NCBI GenBank assembly: GCA_902363555.1
Contig: CABJAM010000004.1
Coordinates: forward strand, 189,778-253,777
DNA from: Lachnospiraceae bacterium
GTDB taxonomy: Bacteria > Bacillota > Clostridia > Lachnospirales > Lachnospiraceae
Reading direction: 5' to 3'
DNA length: 64,000 nucleotides
The notes beneath the pieces are model-generated. The model was not told the origin of the DNA, did not search any database, and was given only the letters and a program-made list of their open reading frames with translations. Shown here in pieces: positions 1 through 9,210 of this stretch; the first letter of the stretch is position 1, and every line of letters starts with the position of its first letter. Position numbers and translations under genes: made by a program.

Positions 1-834
1 TGGCTCTATCCAAGCTGCCAGAACGAAAACGGCGAGGCCGATATGTTTGCTTCTGCCAATACCACTAAGGAGCTTGTGGCAACAGCAATTTATGCCCATT
101 CTGCAAATCTCATGGCAAAAATATGCGGCGTGCTTGGTAAGCCGGAACGCAGCAGGTATTATAGTGAGTTGAACACCCATATACGTGAAGCCTTTGACGC
201 CGAGTACGTCAGTGTTGACGGTGTATTGGAACAGGAGCTTCAAGGGCTGTATGTCATGGCGCTGGCCATGGATATGGTTCCGGAAAAAAAGCGGGGAAAA
301 ATGGCCGAACGTCTGAATACGCTCATTAAAGAAAATGGTAACTGTCTGGATACCGGATTTATGTCCATTAAATTTCTGATGGATGTGCTGATGGATACTG
401 GCCATGAGAATACAGCCAAAGCGTTACTTTATCAGAATAAGTGCCCTTCATGGCTGTATGAGGTGGAAAAAGGGGCGACCACGATCTGGGAGACCTGGAA
501 CAGCATCCGGGAGGATGATACCCGTGGCAGATTCTCCTATAATCATTATGCCTTTGGCTGTATTGGCGATTGGATGTACAGGAATTTACTTGGAATCCGG
601 CGGTTGGAGCCGGGCTTTAGCAAAGTATTGATCGCACCGAATTTTGATCTTGGGCTGGAATATGCTCAGGGAAAATTTGATTCCGTTTACGGAACGATTG
701 AAGTGAAATGGAGAAAACGTCCGGACCTGCGGCCGGAGCTTTTTGTAAAGATTCCGGCCAATGTGACGGCGTATATAAAGCTGCCAGGGGAAGTTGTCCG
801 GGAGATTGGAAACGGCAGCTATACTTTCTCGTAA
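1..834 (+). CDS. Alpha-L-rhamnosidase (GH78), C-terminal part
   Basis: The reading frame is open from the first base, so the start lies outside the window; 277 codons are visible. It would release L-rhamnose from plant glycans or glycosides. The visible part is the end of the (alpha/alpha)6 barrel and the C-terminal beta domain. Typical GH78 signatures are a GATTIWETWNS segment, whose Glu lies where the family places a catalytic acidic residue, followed by FSYNHYAFGCIGDWMYR and a RLEPGFSKVLIAP stretch. No signal peptide can be judged. The next genes are a sensor kinase and regulator on the other strand, then a sugar ABC transporter, which suggests a regulated glycoside-use locus. Family call is firm; the exact substrate is not visible. 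Confidence 0.88.
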   Translation, partial: WLYPSCQNENGEADMFASANTTKELVATAIYAHSANLMAKICGVLGKPERSRYYSELNTHIREAFDAEYVSVDGVLEQELQGLYVMALAMDMVPEKKRGKMAERLNTLIKENGNCLDTGFMSIKFLMDVLMDTGHENTAKALLYQNKCPSWLYEVEKGATTIWETWNSIREDDTRGRFSYNHYAFGCIGDWMYRNLLGIRRLEPGFSKVLIAPNFDLGLEYAQGKFDSVYGTIEVKWRKRPDLRPELFVKIPANVTAYIKLPGEVVREIGNGSYTFS

Positions 835-852
835 ATATATGGGCTTTAATTT

Positions 853-881
853 GTAACAGTTTGGACCTTCCGGACGGTTAC
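853..881. repeat. Dispersed inverted repeat, family A
   Basis: GTAAC and GTTAC ends flank a short imperfect stem. It lies between the convergent rhamnosidase and histidine kinase genes. The same element, consensus GTAACNGTTC-N9-GAACNGTTAC, recurs at 9147, 31336, 34048, 48304, 56393, 56497, 57441 and 63540. It may act as a bidirectional 3'-end structure here. Confidence 0.6.
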
Positions 882-882
882 C

Positions 883-2625
883 CTAATTCAGAGGCAGCAT
901 CATGGTTACTGCGGTGCCGCCTCTGTTTTCTATGGTCATCCGGGCACGGCCGTGATAAATATAATCCAGACGTTGACGTATATTTGAAAGACCGATATGC
1001 TTTCCGCGCTCATTGAGCTTCTCCATAAATTCACCGGGCTGGTTCAGAAATGTAAGCGTCGGTTCGGAAATTCCCACACCATTATCGGCAATGCATATGA
1101 TGAAATCTGTGTCTGTTTTATTCATGGTCACAGTGATCGTACCCCGGATAATTCCTGTGTCGGCGTCCATCAGTCCGTGGAACAGACAATTTTCCACAAT
1201 GGGCTGCAAAAGGTTTTTGGGAATATGTTCATTTTTAAGCGTCTCAGGAACATCCCACAACAGCAGGGCTTCATTGTCATAGCGCATACTTTCGATAATC
1301 CAGTACTGGTCCACAATGTCCATTTCCCAGGAGACTGTGTCAGTGACATCGATGGCCCGGACCCGCAGGCAATTTTGCAGGATTTTTGTCAGCGCAGTAT
1401 TTATGGCGATAATCTCCTTTGTCTTACCGCTGCGCGCAAAGGAATTGATTATACTCATGGTATTATAAATAAAATGGGAATCGATCTGGGCAATGAGCAG
1501 GTTGTATTTCATTTTGGATTCTTTTGCTTCATAATCCAGCAGGGCTTCAATATGCTGGTTCAGACTGTCGATCATCTGATTGTATACGTTGCTCAGATCA
1601 CCAATCTCATCATTGGTATGAATGTCTGAATAACTGTTCAGATCACCATGGGCCACGGTTTCCATAATCTGGCTGAGCTCATGGATGGGCCGGATGATCC
1701 GTGATATGGCCGGTATAACAAAAAAGATTGTTAAAATACAGAGGGTCATGCAGAGTAGCAGCGTCATGGCAAAAAGCTCCGTAAACGAAGCATATAGTGT
1801 ACGCCGGTTCATAAACGACACCATATTCCAGCCCGTAGATTCAACGGTATTATAAAAATAATAGCCGCTGCTGTGCTTTTCGTAAGGCTTATAGCTGTAT
1901 ACAAGAGGTGCCTGGCCAGCAGAATCCGCTTTTGCAAAGGCCTCGGTCTGATAAAAAATCTGCCCTTGAAAATCTGTGAGCGCGCTGCCGTTGAAGGTGG
2001 CGCTGGAAAGATTATTTACTGTGGATACAAGCGGATTTACATTATAAAACAGGGTCAATGTATAATTTCGGCTGCCAATATAATAATTGCGGATATAGGC
2101 CATACTGTAAATGTTTGTCCGGGATTGTACAGTATAGATCGATGAGTAGTTTTTCAGGTAATCATTATTTTTGGTCTGTTCATAAAGCTGAGAGTCAAGT
2201 ATGGCAAAGTCCTCGTTCCGTAGATTTGTGACCGAGTTAAAGCGTATCCCTGAGGTATCTTCTAAAACGACGCCGCGGACTGAGGTCAGGCTTGTGATCA
2301 GATTATTTATGGACAGACAGACCCGGTGATAGTACTGTTGGCCCGGGTTTTTGTAGTATTCATTAAGACTGTCCTTTAATTCGTTGGATGTGACAATATA
2401 TCGGGAGGCATCGGCCATATTGGTCACGGAGGTGTTGATCTGGCTGGCAATCTCCGCGTTGGTACTTGTCGCCCGCTGTATGGCATCCTTTTCCAAGCGG
2501 GGCCATAAAAGGATATAGGAAAGAAGTACAGTGATCATCAGGCTGATTACCTCAAGCAGTAAAATTTGTCGGACCACTTTTTGAACAATACGGGAATCCA
2601 TATACCGGTGCAGCAGTTTTTTCAT
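883..2625 (-). CDS. Sensor histidine kinase, YesM type
   Basis: 580-residue membrane sensor kinase. A first transmembrane segment lies at about residues 18-42 and a second at about 284-307, enclosing an extracellular sensing domain of roughly 240 residues. A HAMP linker, a His_kinase domain and an HATPase domain follow. The phospho-acceptor box reads IAQIDSHFIYNT, the N box NLLQPIVENCLFHG, and the G boxes ADNGVGI and RGKHIGLSNIRQRL. The box has DSHF instead of the usual NPHF but keeps the His. Its ATG overlaps the stop of the response regulator by one base (TAATG), so the two are translationally coupled. Such pairs commonly control extracellular sugar uptake; the adjacent ABC operon or rhamnosidase is the likely target. 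Confidence 0.92.
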   Translation of the reverse strand: MKKLLHRYMDSRIVQKVVRQILLLEVISLMITVLLSYILLWPRLEKDAIQRATSTNAEIASQINTSVTNMADASRYIVTSNELKDSLNEYYKNPGQQYYHRVCLSINNLITSLTSVRGVVLEDTSGIRFNSVTNLRNEDFAILDSQLYEQTKNNDYLKNYSSIYTVQSRTNIYSMAYIRNYYIGSRNYTLTLFYNVNPLVSTVNNLSSATFNGSALTDFQGQIFYQTEAFAKADSAGQAPLVYSYKPYEKHSSGYYFYNTVESTGWNMVSFMNRRTLYASFTELFAMTLLLCMTLCILTIFFVIPAISRIIRPIHELSQIMETVAHGDLNSYSDIHTNDEIGDLSNVYNQMIDSLNQHIEALLDYEAKESKMKYNLLIAQIDSHFIYNTMSIINSFARSGKTKEIIAINTALTKILQNCLRVRAIDVTDTVSWEMDIVDQYWIIESMRYDNEALLLWDVPETLKNEHIPKNLLQPIVENCLFHGLMDADTGIIRGTITVTMNKTDTDFIICIADNGVGISEPTLTFLNQPGEFMEKLNERGKHIGLSNIRQRLDYIYHGRARMTIENRGGTAVTMMLPLN

Positions 2626-3629
2626 TACTCCAGCCCCCTTCGGTATTGATTTGGATATTGGCCTGTATACTGATAAAATACCTGACTGAAATACTGACTT
2701 GTTTTGTAGCCGACCTGTTCAGATACCTCATATACCTTATATTTTCCGCTGGAGAGACATTTTTTCGCCTCATCGATCCGCGTCTCTGTAATAAAATCAT
2801 TGACTGTTTTTCCTATCTCCTTTTTAAATAAAGTACTCAGACGTCCGGCGCTCAGGCACACATGGTCGGCAATCGTATTGATTTTTAATTCCGGGTCCGA
2901 ATAGTTTTTCAGGATAAATTCGATGGCATTGATAATGGTTGGGGAATAGTGTCTTACAAAAATCTGCTCTCCCAGTTGTGTGATTGACTGTAATTCTCTT
3001 AAAAGCCACTGGGCCAGTCCGGAAAATGTGTGGATATCCGGCAATGTAAATTTATCCGGTATTTTCATATCCTCATAATGTTTTTGTATGGCAGGTACAA
3101 TGTATTCAAGGATATGAGGCAATGCCGCAGGAAGCTGCAATGCGGCCAGTGGAGCAAGGATTTTATCCAGAACGTCGGCGGTGGCCGTTTGCGGGCTGGA
3201 AATGAAATCCATCAGCCGTTTTTCTGCTGCGGCATATAAAAGCTCAGTTTCCTCATTCATGCTGTTTTTTATGGCGGTGAGCTTTTTATGAAGGTATTGT
3301 GTAGATATTTCCGTTTTTAGGATATAATCCTGAGCACCGAGACGAAGAGCTGTTTTCGCATATTCAAAATCATTGTAGGCGCTTAGAATAAGAAAGCGCA
3401 CCGAGGGCTTGATGTGCTTAATGGATTTTAGCATGGCCAGACCATCCATGACCGGCATACGTATATCGGTGATGATCAGCTCTGGATCATATTGCTCAAA
3501 ATAGCTTAAACCCTGGCGTCCATTTCTGGCGGTCGCTGTAATTTCAAAACCCTCGGCATTCCAGTCGATGATCGTCAGCAAATCCTCTAAAATTATTTTC
3601 TCGTCCTCGACAAGCATCGTTTTTATCAT
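2625..3629 (-). CDS. Response regulator, AraC/YesN type
   Basis: 334 residues. The N-terminal receiver domain (about 1-120) has the acidic pair E8/D9, phospho-acceptor D55 in TDIRMP, S83 and K105. The C-terminal AraC double helix-turn-helix covers about 235-334, with INTIADHVCLSAGRLSTLFK and a GYKTSQYFSQVFYQYTG second helix pair. The linker shows no recognised domain. It is first in a two-gene operon with the kinase and is divergent from the sugar ABC transporter, so the 250-bp gap at 3630-3879 probably holds its target promoter. The start ATG at 3629 is the natural one, followed by the receiver sequence MIKTMLVEDE. Confidence 0.92.
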   Translation of the reverse strand: MIKTMLVEDEKIILEDLLTIIDWNAEGFEITATARNGRQGLSYFEQYDPELIITDIRMPVMDGLAMLKSIKHIKPSVRFLILSAYNDFEYAKTALRLGAQDYILKTEISTQYLHKKLTAIKNSMNEETELLYAAAEKRLMDFISSPQTATADVLDKILAPLAALQLPAALPHILEYIVPAIQKHYEDMKIPDKFTLPDIHTFSGLAQWLLRELQSITQLGEQIFVRHYSPTIINAIEFILKNYSDPELKINTIADHVCLSAGRLSTLFKKEIGKTVNDFITETRIDEAKKCLSSGKYKVYEVSEQVGYKTSQYFSQVFYQYTGQYPNQYRRGLE

Positions 3630-3681
3630 AAGCTCAGCCTCCTACTGTTGTTATTTGTCACAATAGCAATTCCTATTATAA

Positions 3682-3736
3682 TTTGTCGGGGATTTCCCTG
3701 GAAATCCTTGACCTGCTTGCCCATCAGGGCAATTTC
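3682..3736 (+). repeat. Dispersed two-hairpin repeat, family B
   Basis: Two small stems, GATTTCC-GGAAATC and TTGCCC-GGGCAA, are joined by the conserved TTGACCTGC segment. It lies in the divergent promoter gap between the response regulator and the ABC transporter. Related copies occur at 11556 (opposite strand), 31401 (degenerate), 54716 (three in tandem) and 60944. Confidence 0.7.
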
Positions 3737-3879
3737 TATTATAATCCAAAACCCGGAAAAAGTAAGGTATTTTATTGTTTTGGTAAGAATTTTAAACAAA
3801 ATAGGCGTTTTGTTATGTTTAAATAAGGCCGGAGAATTTTTATAATAAATACACAAAGGAAAAGAAGGGAACGGATGTT

Positions 3880-5373
3880 ATGAGCGAGGTATTACTTAAA
3901 GTAACACAGATCAATAAATCCTTCGGCCCCACAAAAGCACTGACCGGTGTGGATTTCACGCTGCGCGCCGGGGAGGTTCACGGGTTGATCGGTGAAAATG
4001 GTTCCGGGAAATCCACCTTATCTACCATCATTGCAGGTGTCCAAAAGCCTGACAGTGGTTCAATGGTCCTTAAAGGGCAGACGTATACGCCGGTTGACGC
4101 TTTGGCTGCCAATGACAGCGGGGTATGTATGCTGCTCCAGGAGCAGGGAACATTTGACGGGATTACTGTTGCCGCCAATATATTCGTAGGCCGGGAGAAG
4201 ACCTTTGCAAGCCATGGACTTATGGATACGAAACGTATGTTTAAGGCTGCCGGCGCAGCTCTGGAAAATATTGGTGTCACTGATATCCGGCCGAACATGA
4301 GCATCAACCAGCTCAGCTTTGAAGAACGCAAGCTGGTAGAGATTGCACGTGCCATGGAAAAAGATCCAGACATCCTCATTGTGGATGAAACGACAACAGC
4401 GTTAAGCCGAAAGGGGCGGGATCTGCTTTATGCGCTAATGCGCCGAATGAAATCCCGGGGAAAATCGGTCATCTTTATTTCACATGATATCGGAGAGGTG
4501 AAAGAGGTCTGCGATTATCTGACAGTGCTGAGGGATGGGGTAAAGATCGATACACTGGAAAAAGCGGATTTCAGTGATGAAAGTATCCGCAGGCTCATGG
4601 TGGGCCGGGAAGTTTCTGAGAATTTTTACCGAAATGATTCAAAGGCTTCGTGCCAGCCGGAAGTGGCTGTTCGTCTTAAAAATGTGTCCTACGGCCTTTT
4701 AAAGGATATTAATATGAACATACATAAAGGAGAGATTGTGGGAATTGGTGGCCTGACGGATTGTGGGATGCATGATCTGGGAAAAATCATGTTTGGACTG
4801 ATCCGGCCGGACCGTGGTCACTGTGAGCTGGGCGACGGCACAGTAATTAAAAACAGTGTGACGGCCATAAGAAAACGTATGGGTTATGTGGCTAAAGACA
4901 GAGATAAGGAAGCACTTATGATGGGGGCAAGTATTAAGGATAATATTTGCGCGCCATCGCTGAAAAAGCTTTCCCGCCACGGCCTTATCACCAATCGCAG
5001 GGAACGGGAGTATGTGAGTCAGTGGGCAAAAGCGCTGAGTATTAAAATGAACAATATCGACCAGTATGTACGCTATTTATCCGGCGGAAATAAACAAAAG
5101 GTTTCCGTAGCCAAGTGGGTAGGTTTTGATGCGGATATATTGATTTTTGACTGCCCAACCCGGGGCATCGATATCGGTGTGAAAGCAGCTATCTATCAGT
5201 TGCTCATGGATCTTAAAAGTCAGGGGAAGGCCATTTTAATGATATCTGAGGAACTGATGGAGATTATCGGCATGAGCGACCGCACGATCATATTGAAGGA
5301 TGGCGTTATTACAGGCACATTTAAACGGGATGAAATGCTTACGGAAGATAAGCTGATCGAATATATCATTTAG
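3880..5373 (+). CDS. Sugar ABC transporter, double ATPase subunit (RbsA/MglA type)
   Basis: 497-residue cytoplasmic ATPase with two fused nucleotide-binding domains, which powers import through the two permeases downstream. Domain 1 has Walker A GENGSGKS at 38-45 and a Walker B ILIVDETT; its signature is the divergent LSFEE. Domain 2 begins near residue 265, lacks a normal Walker A (GIGGLTDCGMHDL) and has a good signature LSGGNKQKV. This asymmetry is usual for the ribose/galactose CUT2 family. First gene of a set of four to six: ATPase, permease, binding lipoprotein, permease, then VOC and chalcone-isomerase-like genes. The ATG follows an AAAGGAAAAGAAGGG purine tract. Substrate unknown; rhamnose or a glycoside product is suggested only by context. 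Confidence 0.93.
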   Translation: MSEVLLKVTQINKSFGPTKALTGVDFTLRAGEVHGLIGENGSGKSTLSTIIAGVQKPDSGSMVLKGQTYTPVDALAANDSGVCMLLQEQGTFDGITVAANIFVGREKTFASHGLMDTKRMFKAAGAALENIGVTDIRPNMSINQLSFEERKLVEIARAMEKDPDILIVDETTTALSRKGRDLLYALMRRMKSRGKSVIFISHDIGEVKEVCDYLTVLRDGVKIDTLEKADFSDESIRRLMVGREVSENFYRNDSKASCQPEVAVRLKNVSYGLLKDINMNIHKGEIVGIGGLTDCGMHDLGKIMFGLIRPDRGHCELGDGTVIKNSVTAIRKRMGYVAKDRDKEALMMGASIKDNICAPSLKKLSRHGLITNRREREYVSQWAKALSIKMNNIDQYVRYLSGGNKQKVSVAKWVGFDADILIFDCPTRGIDIGVKAAIYQLLMDLKSQGKAILMISEELMEIIGMSDRTIILKDGVITGTFKRDEMLTEDKLIEYII

Positions 5374-5386
5374 GGAGGCGCTGGAG

Positions 5387-6325
5387 ATGAACGAAAAAAA
5401 GCTGGATATTAAAGAACTACTGCCCAAATATCTCCCCTTTGCAGGCCTGGTGATTGTTGTTATCTTTTTTCAAATCGTCAGTGGCGGCCGGCTTTTATCG
5501 GCCGGGAACGTAAATTCGCTGGTCAATGAACTTTTTACATTAATCCTTGGAACTGTGGCCATGAGCTTTTTGCTGTCTCAGGGCTGTCTGGATTTTTCAA
5601 TCGGGGCCATTGTGGCTCTGGCTGCTGCTGTGGCGGCTAAGGCATCGGGGATTCATCCGTTTTTGGTGCTGCCAGTAGCTATTATTGTGGGTGGCCTGGC
5701 TGGCGTGCTCAATGGTTTCGTCCACGGAATTTTAAAGGTAACATCATTCATTGCCACATTGGCTGTATCCTTTGTACTTAGCGGAATTGTTGTCTGGGTG
5801 CTGGGAAGTGGTTCGCTGAATGTTCCTTACGCTATGCTTAAGTGGGATTCCATGGCGCTGCGTATAGGTGTCATGGTTGTGGTGCTTGTGGCAGGCTATC
5901 TTTTGTTTGAAAAATCCCATATTGGCAAGGAATGTAAAATCGTGGGAGCCAATCCCGAATTTGCCCGTCAGAGTGGAATTTCAGTGACTAAGGTAAAAAT
6001 ACGGTCATTCATAATGATGGGAATGGTCGCCGGTGTGGTGGCATTTTTCGCGCTGATTCGTTCAGCGACCGCTTCGTCGTCCACCGGCGCCGGTTTTGAG
6101 GTAAATACGCTCAATGCTCTTCTGATCGGGGGGATGCCTTTGACCGGCGGAGCCACCGCACGGTTCCGCAGTGCTGTCATCGGAAGCTGTATTATGGCTG
6201 TGCTCTCCCTGGGAATGAATATGTGGGGGCTGGGGGTTCTGACCCAGCAGATCGTCAAAGGTGTTGTCTTTTTATTTGCCATCAGTATGACTTTTGACAG
6301 AAAAAATGCGGCGGTGATCAAGTAA
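5387..6325 (+). CDS. Sugar ABC transporter permease (RbsC type), first of two
   Basis: 312-residue integral membrane protein of the BPD_transp_2 family with about eight to ten hydrophobic segments. The GANPEFARQSGISVTKVK loop is the usual permease motif that contacts the ATPase. The start is 13 bp after the ATPase stop, with a GGGAGG ribosome site. A second, dissimilar permease follows the binding protein, so the channel is probably a heterodimer. Most ribose-type systems use one homodimeric permease. Confidence 0.92.
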   Translation: MNEKKLDIKELLPKYLPFAGLVIVVIFFQIVSGGRLLSAGNVNSLVNELFTLILGTVAMSFLLSQGCLDFSIGAIVALAAAVAAKASGIHPFLVLPVAIIVGGLAGVLNGFVHGILKVTSFIATLAVSFVLSGIVVWVLGSGSLNVPYAMLKWDSMALRIGVMVVVLVAGYLLFEKSHIGKECKIVGANPEFARQSGISVTKVKIRSFIMMGMVAGVVAFFALIRSATASSSTGAGFEVNTLNALLIGGMPLTGGATARFRSAVIGSCIMAVLSLGMNMWGLGVLTQQIVKGVVFLFAISMTFDRKNAAVIK

Positions 6326-6444
6326 TTATTTTTTATGGAACCACTCAAGAACCGTAAATCTAAAGGAAATGTGTAACACGTGCCATGGGGCTTGAAGTTG
6401 CCGCCGTGGTACGATAAAATAAAATTTAAAGGAGAAGAAAAATT

Positions 6445-7716
6445 ATGAAGAAAAAGTTATTGGCATTAGGTCTGGCTGTGGTCATGGTATTATCCTGTGC
6501 GGCCTGTGGAAACGGCAGCGCCGGCTCCAATGCAGACACAAAAGGCAGCGATAAGACACAAACTCAGGCGCCTGCTGAGAATAAGGCGCAGACATCCGGT
6601 GAGGATGAGACGGCAACGGCTGCCGGGGATAGCGGGCAGACAGAACAATCAACAGCCAAGGCGCCGGAAGGTATTGAGCCGTTTGTTATTGGTTACCCCA
6701 CAGCGCCATCTTATAATGCGGTAATGAGTGCCATGCATAAAAACCGGGAAGCTATTGCAGCCGCAGCCGGTGGAAGTCTGATTACTGAAGTATTTGATTT
6801 TACCCCGGAGGGCACGGTTAATGCCGTGGAAAAGCTGATTCAGGCCGGATGTAACGGTGTGTTTGTGACACCCATGGCTGATTCCATATTACCTACGATC
6901 GTGAAGCTGTGCGAGGATAATCAGGTGTACTTTGTCCTTTCCATGCGTTCAGTGAGTGACCCGGAAGTTAAAGCAATCGTAGAGGCCAGTCCTATGTATG
7001 CCGGAGATGTATATGAGGATGAGGTTTCTGCCGGGTATGAGATGGGAAAGGCATTGGCGGAGGCTGGAGGCAAAAATTACGCCATTATTGCTCCTGCTAT
7101 CGGAGATACTACAGGGAGTCTGAGAGAACAAGGCCTTGCCAAGGCGGCTGAAGAGTTTGGAATGACCCAGGTGGCCGAGATACGTGCGCCGGAACAGGCC
7201 AGCGACAGTGCTTCCGCAGTGGAAAGCTTCATCGCCTCTTATCCGGATCTGGATGGGATTATCCGTTTAGGCTCCACGGCTACCGGCGATGTGGGCGCTA
7301 TTTGTACTACCCTTGAAAACCTTGGAAAAGCGGGCGATATTAAATTCATTACCGTAGATACAGAGGAGGGCTGCGACGCCTATTTGGCAAGCGGAACGAT
7401 CACAGCCACACTGAATGACCTTCTTGTTCAGGACTCCATCGTTGCTGCAACCCTGCTTGTGAACGCTATTACGGGTACACCGCTGACAGAGAGTACGAAG
7501 GAGGTCGCTCTGGAATATTCAAAAGTAGAAAATGCGGACGATCTGACTTTGTATTATGAATATATCGCTTGTGATACGCCTATTTTTAATACGGAGGAGA
7601 TCCAGAATACATTACTCAAAGTATATAACTCTGAAGTAACTTTAAAGGATGTGGCGGATATGGCTAATGCATTGACCGCCTCAAGTATCAAAGAACGCAA
7701 GGACGCACAGAAATAA
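6445..7716 (+). CDS. Sugar-binding lipoprotein of the ABC transporter
   Basis: 423 residues. A lipoprotein signal peptide ends in LSCAAC, with C21 as the lipidated Cys, followed by a Ser/Thr/Gln/Ala-rich linker to about residue 75. The rest is a periplasmic-binding-protein fold of the Peripla_BP_4 type, beginning with FVIGYPTAPSYNAVMSAM. It would be anchored outside the membrane and deliver ligand to the permeases. It lies between the two permease genes and has a GGAG ribosome site. The ligand cannot be deduced; the sequence is not close to the classic ribose or galactose binders I can recall. Confidence 0.9.
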   Translation: MKKKLLALGLAVVMVLSCAACGNGSAGSNADTKGSDKTQTQAPAENKAQTSGEDETATAAGDSGQTEQSTAKAPEGIEPFVIGYPTAPSYNAVMSAMHKNREAIAAAAGGSLITEVFDFTPEGTVNAVEKLIQAGCNGVFVTPMADSILPTIVKLCEDNQVYFVLSMRSVSDPEVKAIVEASPMYAGDVYEDEVSAGYEMGKALAEAGGKNYAIIAPAIGDTTGSLREQGLAKAAEEFGMTQVAEIRAPEQASDSASAVESFIASYPDLDGIIRLGSTATGDVGAICTTLENLGKAGDIKFITVDTEEGCDAYLASGTITATLNDLLVQDSIVAATLLVNAITGTPLTESTKEVALEYSKVENADDLTLYYEYIACDTPIFNTEEIQNTLLKVYNSEVTLKDVADMANALTASSIKERKDAQK

Positions 7717-7734
7717 TAAGAAGGAGGGAGTCCT

Positions 7735-8700
7735 GTGAAAAGTAAAACGGCAAAAATTGCAGGTGTATTTGCCATACCGGTTCTTCTGTTTATCGTATTT
7801 GCCATCAGTGCCCCCGGTTTTGGCCTCCACAGTATTTATGTTATTGCCTCTCAGGCGGTGATCCCAACGATTATGGGTTATGGCATGGCTTTTGGTATGG
7901 CTGCCGGTCTGTTTGACTTGAGTACGGGCTCCCGTGTGATCGCGGCTGCCAGTATTGGGGGCTTCTGCGCCCAGTACTGGGGCCTTCCGGGGCTGATTCT
8001 GGGGAGCATTGCAGGTGGTATCGCAGTGGGCATTGTGATGGGCATTGCTTTTGATGTCCTTAAAATACCGTCTATGGTGCTTTCTCTCGGAGCTGTTATG
8101 TTACTGGAGGTGTTCTGCTACATATTCCTTGGCGCCAATAGTTTTATACAGATCAGCAACAGCGCTGCCATACTTGGAAAAACGCCGTACAATTTTATAA
8201 TATGTATTATCCTGGCAGTAATTTTTTATATTTTATATTACCGGACAAAATTCAGTTACCATGTCCGGGTCATCGGGAATAATGAACCGCTGGCAAAAAA
8301 TATGGGAATCAATGCGAGAAAAATAAATTTTCAGACATTTGTGGTAGGTGGCATTTTTATCGGTATTGTAGGAATTTTGCAGATCAGCTACTCCAATTCC
8401 ATCGGCGGAGGTATCGCCATGAGCAGCCTTTCCATGGTATTCAAGCCCATGATGGGCGTTATGATCGGGATGGAGCTGCTGTCACTTATTGATAACCTGG
8501 CGCTGAATATTATGATTGGTGAGCTTTGTATAAGTATGATTTTTACTGGTCTTATCGCTCTGGGGCTTCCGTCCACCATGCAGGATGTGGTGCTGGGGAT
8601 TTTTATGATCGCGGTCATGGCAGTCTCGGCCAACCGCAAGGCACTTCAGCATTTTATCGCAAAGTGGCGGACAGGAGCCGACTCCACGGCGTTATTATAA
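7735..8700 (+). CDS. Sugar ABC transporter permease (RbsC type), second of two
   Basis: 321-residue membrane protein, BPD_transp_2 family, starting with GTG after an AAGGAGGGAG ribosome site. The coupling-loop motif is GNNEPLAKNMGINARKINF. Nearly the whole chain is hydrophobic. It differs strongly from the permease at 5387, which argues for a two-permease transporter instead of a recent duplication. 42 bp separate it from the VOC gene, so the catabolic genes are probably co-transcribed. Confidence 0.9.
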   Translation: MKSKTAKIAGVFAIPVLLFIVFAISAPGFGLHSIYVIASQAVIPTIMGYGMAFGMAAGLFDLSTGSRVIAAASIGGFCAQYWGLPGLILGSIAGGIAVGIVMGIAFDVLKIPSMVLSLGAVMLLEVFCYIFLGANSFIQISNSAAILGKTPYNFIICIILAVIFYILYYRTKFSYHVRVIGNNEPLAKNMGINARKINFQTFVVGGIFIGIVGILQISYSNSIGGGIAMSSLSMVFKPMMGVMIGMELLSLIDNLALNIMIGELCISMIFTGLIALGLPSTMQDVVLGIFMIAVMAVSANRKALQHFIAKWRTGADSTALL

Positions 8701-8742
8701 TACCGATAGCCGGGAGGAAAAATTTTAAAGTAGGAGATATTT

Positions 8743-9150
8743 ATGGCTATTAAAAATGTATTACATGCAGGTATCAGTGTTTACAACATGGAAAAGTCAC
8801 TGAATTGGTACAAGGAGAACCTGGGATTTGAGCTTGTTAAGGATGACGGCTTTGTTCCGCCGCTCCACGCCCGGATCTGCTTTATTGAGAAGGACGGCTT
8901 TCAAATCGAGCTCTTTGAATACGAAGCGCCCAGACCATTACCGGAGGAGAGGAAAACGCCAAACAGCGACCTACAGACTGTGGGAACAAAGCACATCGCT
9001 TTTGCCACCGATGATATGGCCGGGCTGAAGGAACGTTTTGTGGCCGGTGGCGTGGACATTGCCCATGAAGTATGTATGGAAGGAAATTCGGTCATGTTTA
9101 TCCGTGATTGCAATGGCGTGCTGATTGAATTTATCGAGCAAAAACAGTAA
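8743..9150 (+). CDS. VOC superfamily protein (glyoxalase fold)
   Basis: 135 residues with two beta-alpha-beta-beta-beta modules. All four metal-ligand positions expected for the fold are filled: H8, E56, H84 and E129, so it is probably a metalloenzyme. VOC proteins include glyoxalase I, methylmalonyl-CoA epimerases, ring-cleaving dioxygenases and various isomerases; none can be chosen from sequence. A ribosome site (AGGAG) precedes the ATG. It lies between a transporter permease and the chalcone-isomerase-like gene, so it may act on the imported compound. Confidence 0.82.
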   Translation: MAIKNVLHAGISVYNMEKSLNWYKENLGFELVKDDGFVPPLHARICFIEKDGFQIELFEYEAPRPLPEERKTPNSDLQTVGTKHIAFATDDMAGLKERFVAGGVDIAHEVCMEGNSVMFIRDCNGVLIEFIEQKQ

Positions 9151-9175
9151 CAGTCAGCTTCTGATGAACTGTTGC
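9147..9175. repeat. Dispersed inverted repeat, family A
   Basis: The GTAACAGTC / GAACTGTTGC arms overlap the stop codon of the VOC gene and lie before the ribosome site of the next gene. A hairpin here could tune translation or mRNA stability within the operon. Confidence 0.5.
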
Positions 9176-9210
9176 TCCAAACGCTGACCCCAAATAAGGA
9201 GGAAAAAGTA

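Noticed and set aside
3840..3879. Strong promoter directly before the ABC ATPase gene
   Set aside because: TATAAT near 3841 has no good -35 partner at the right distance; I could not support a definite promoter.
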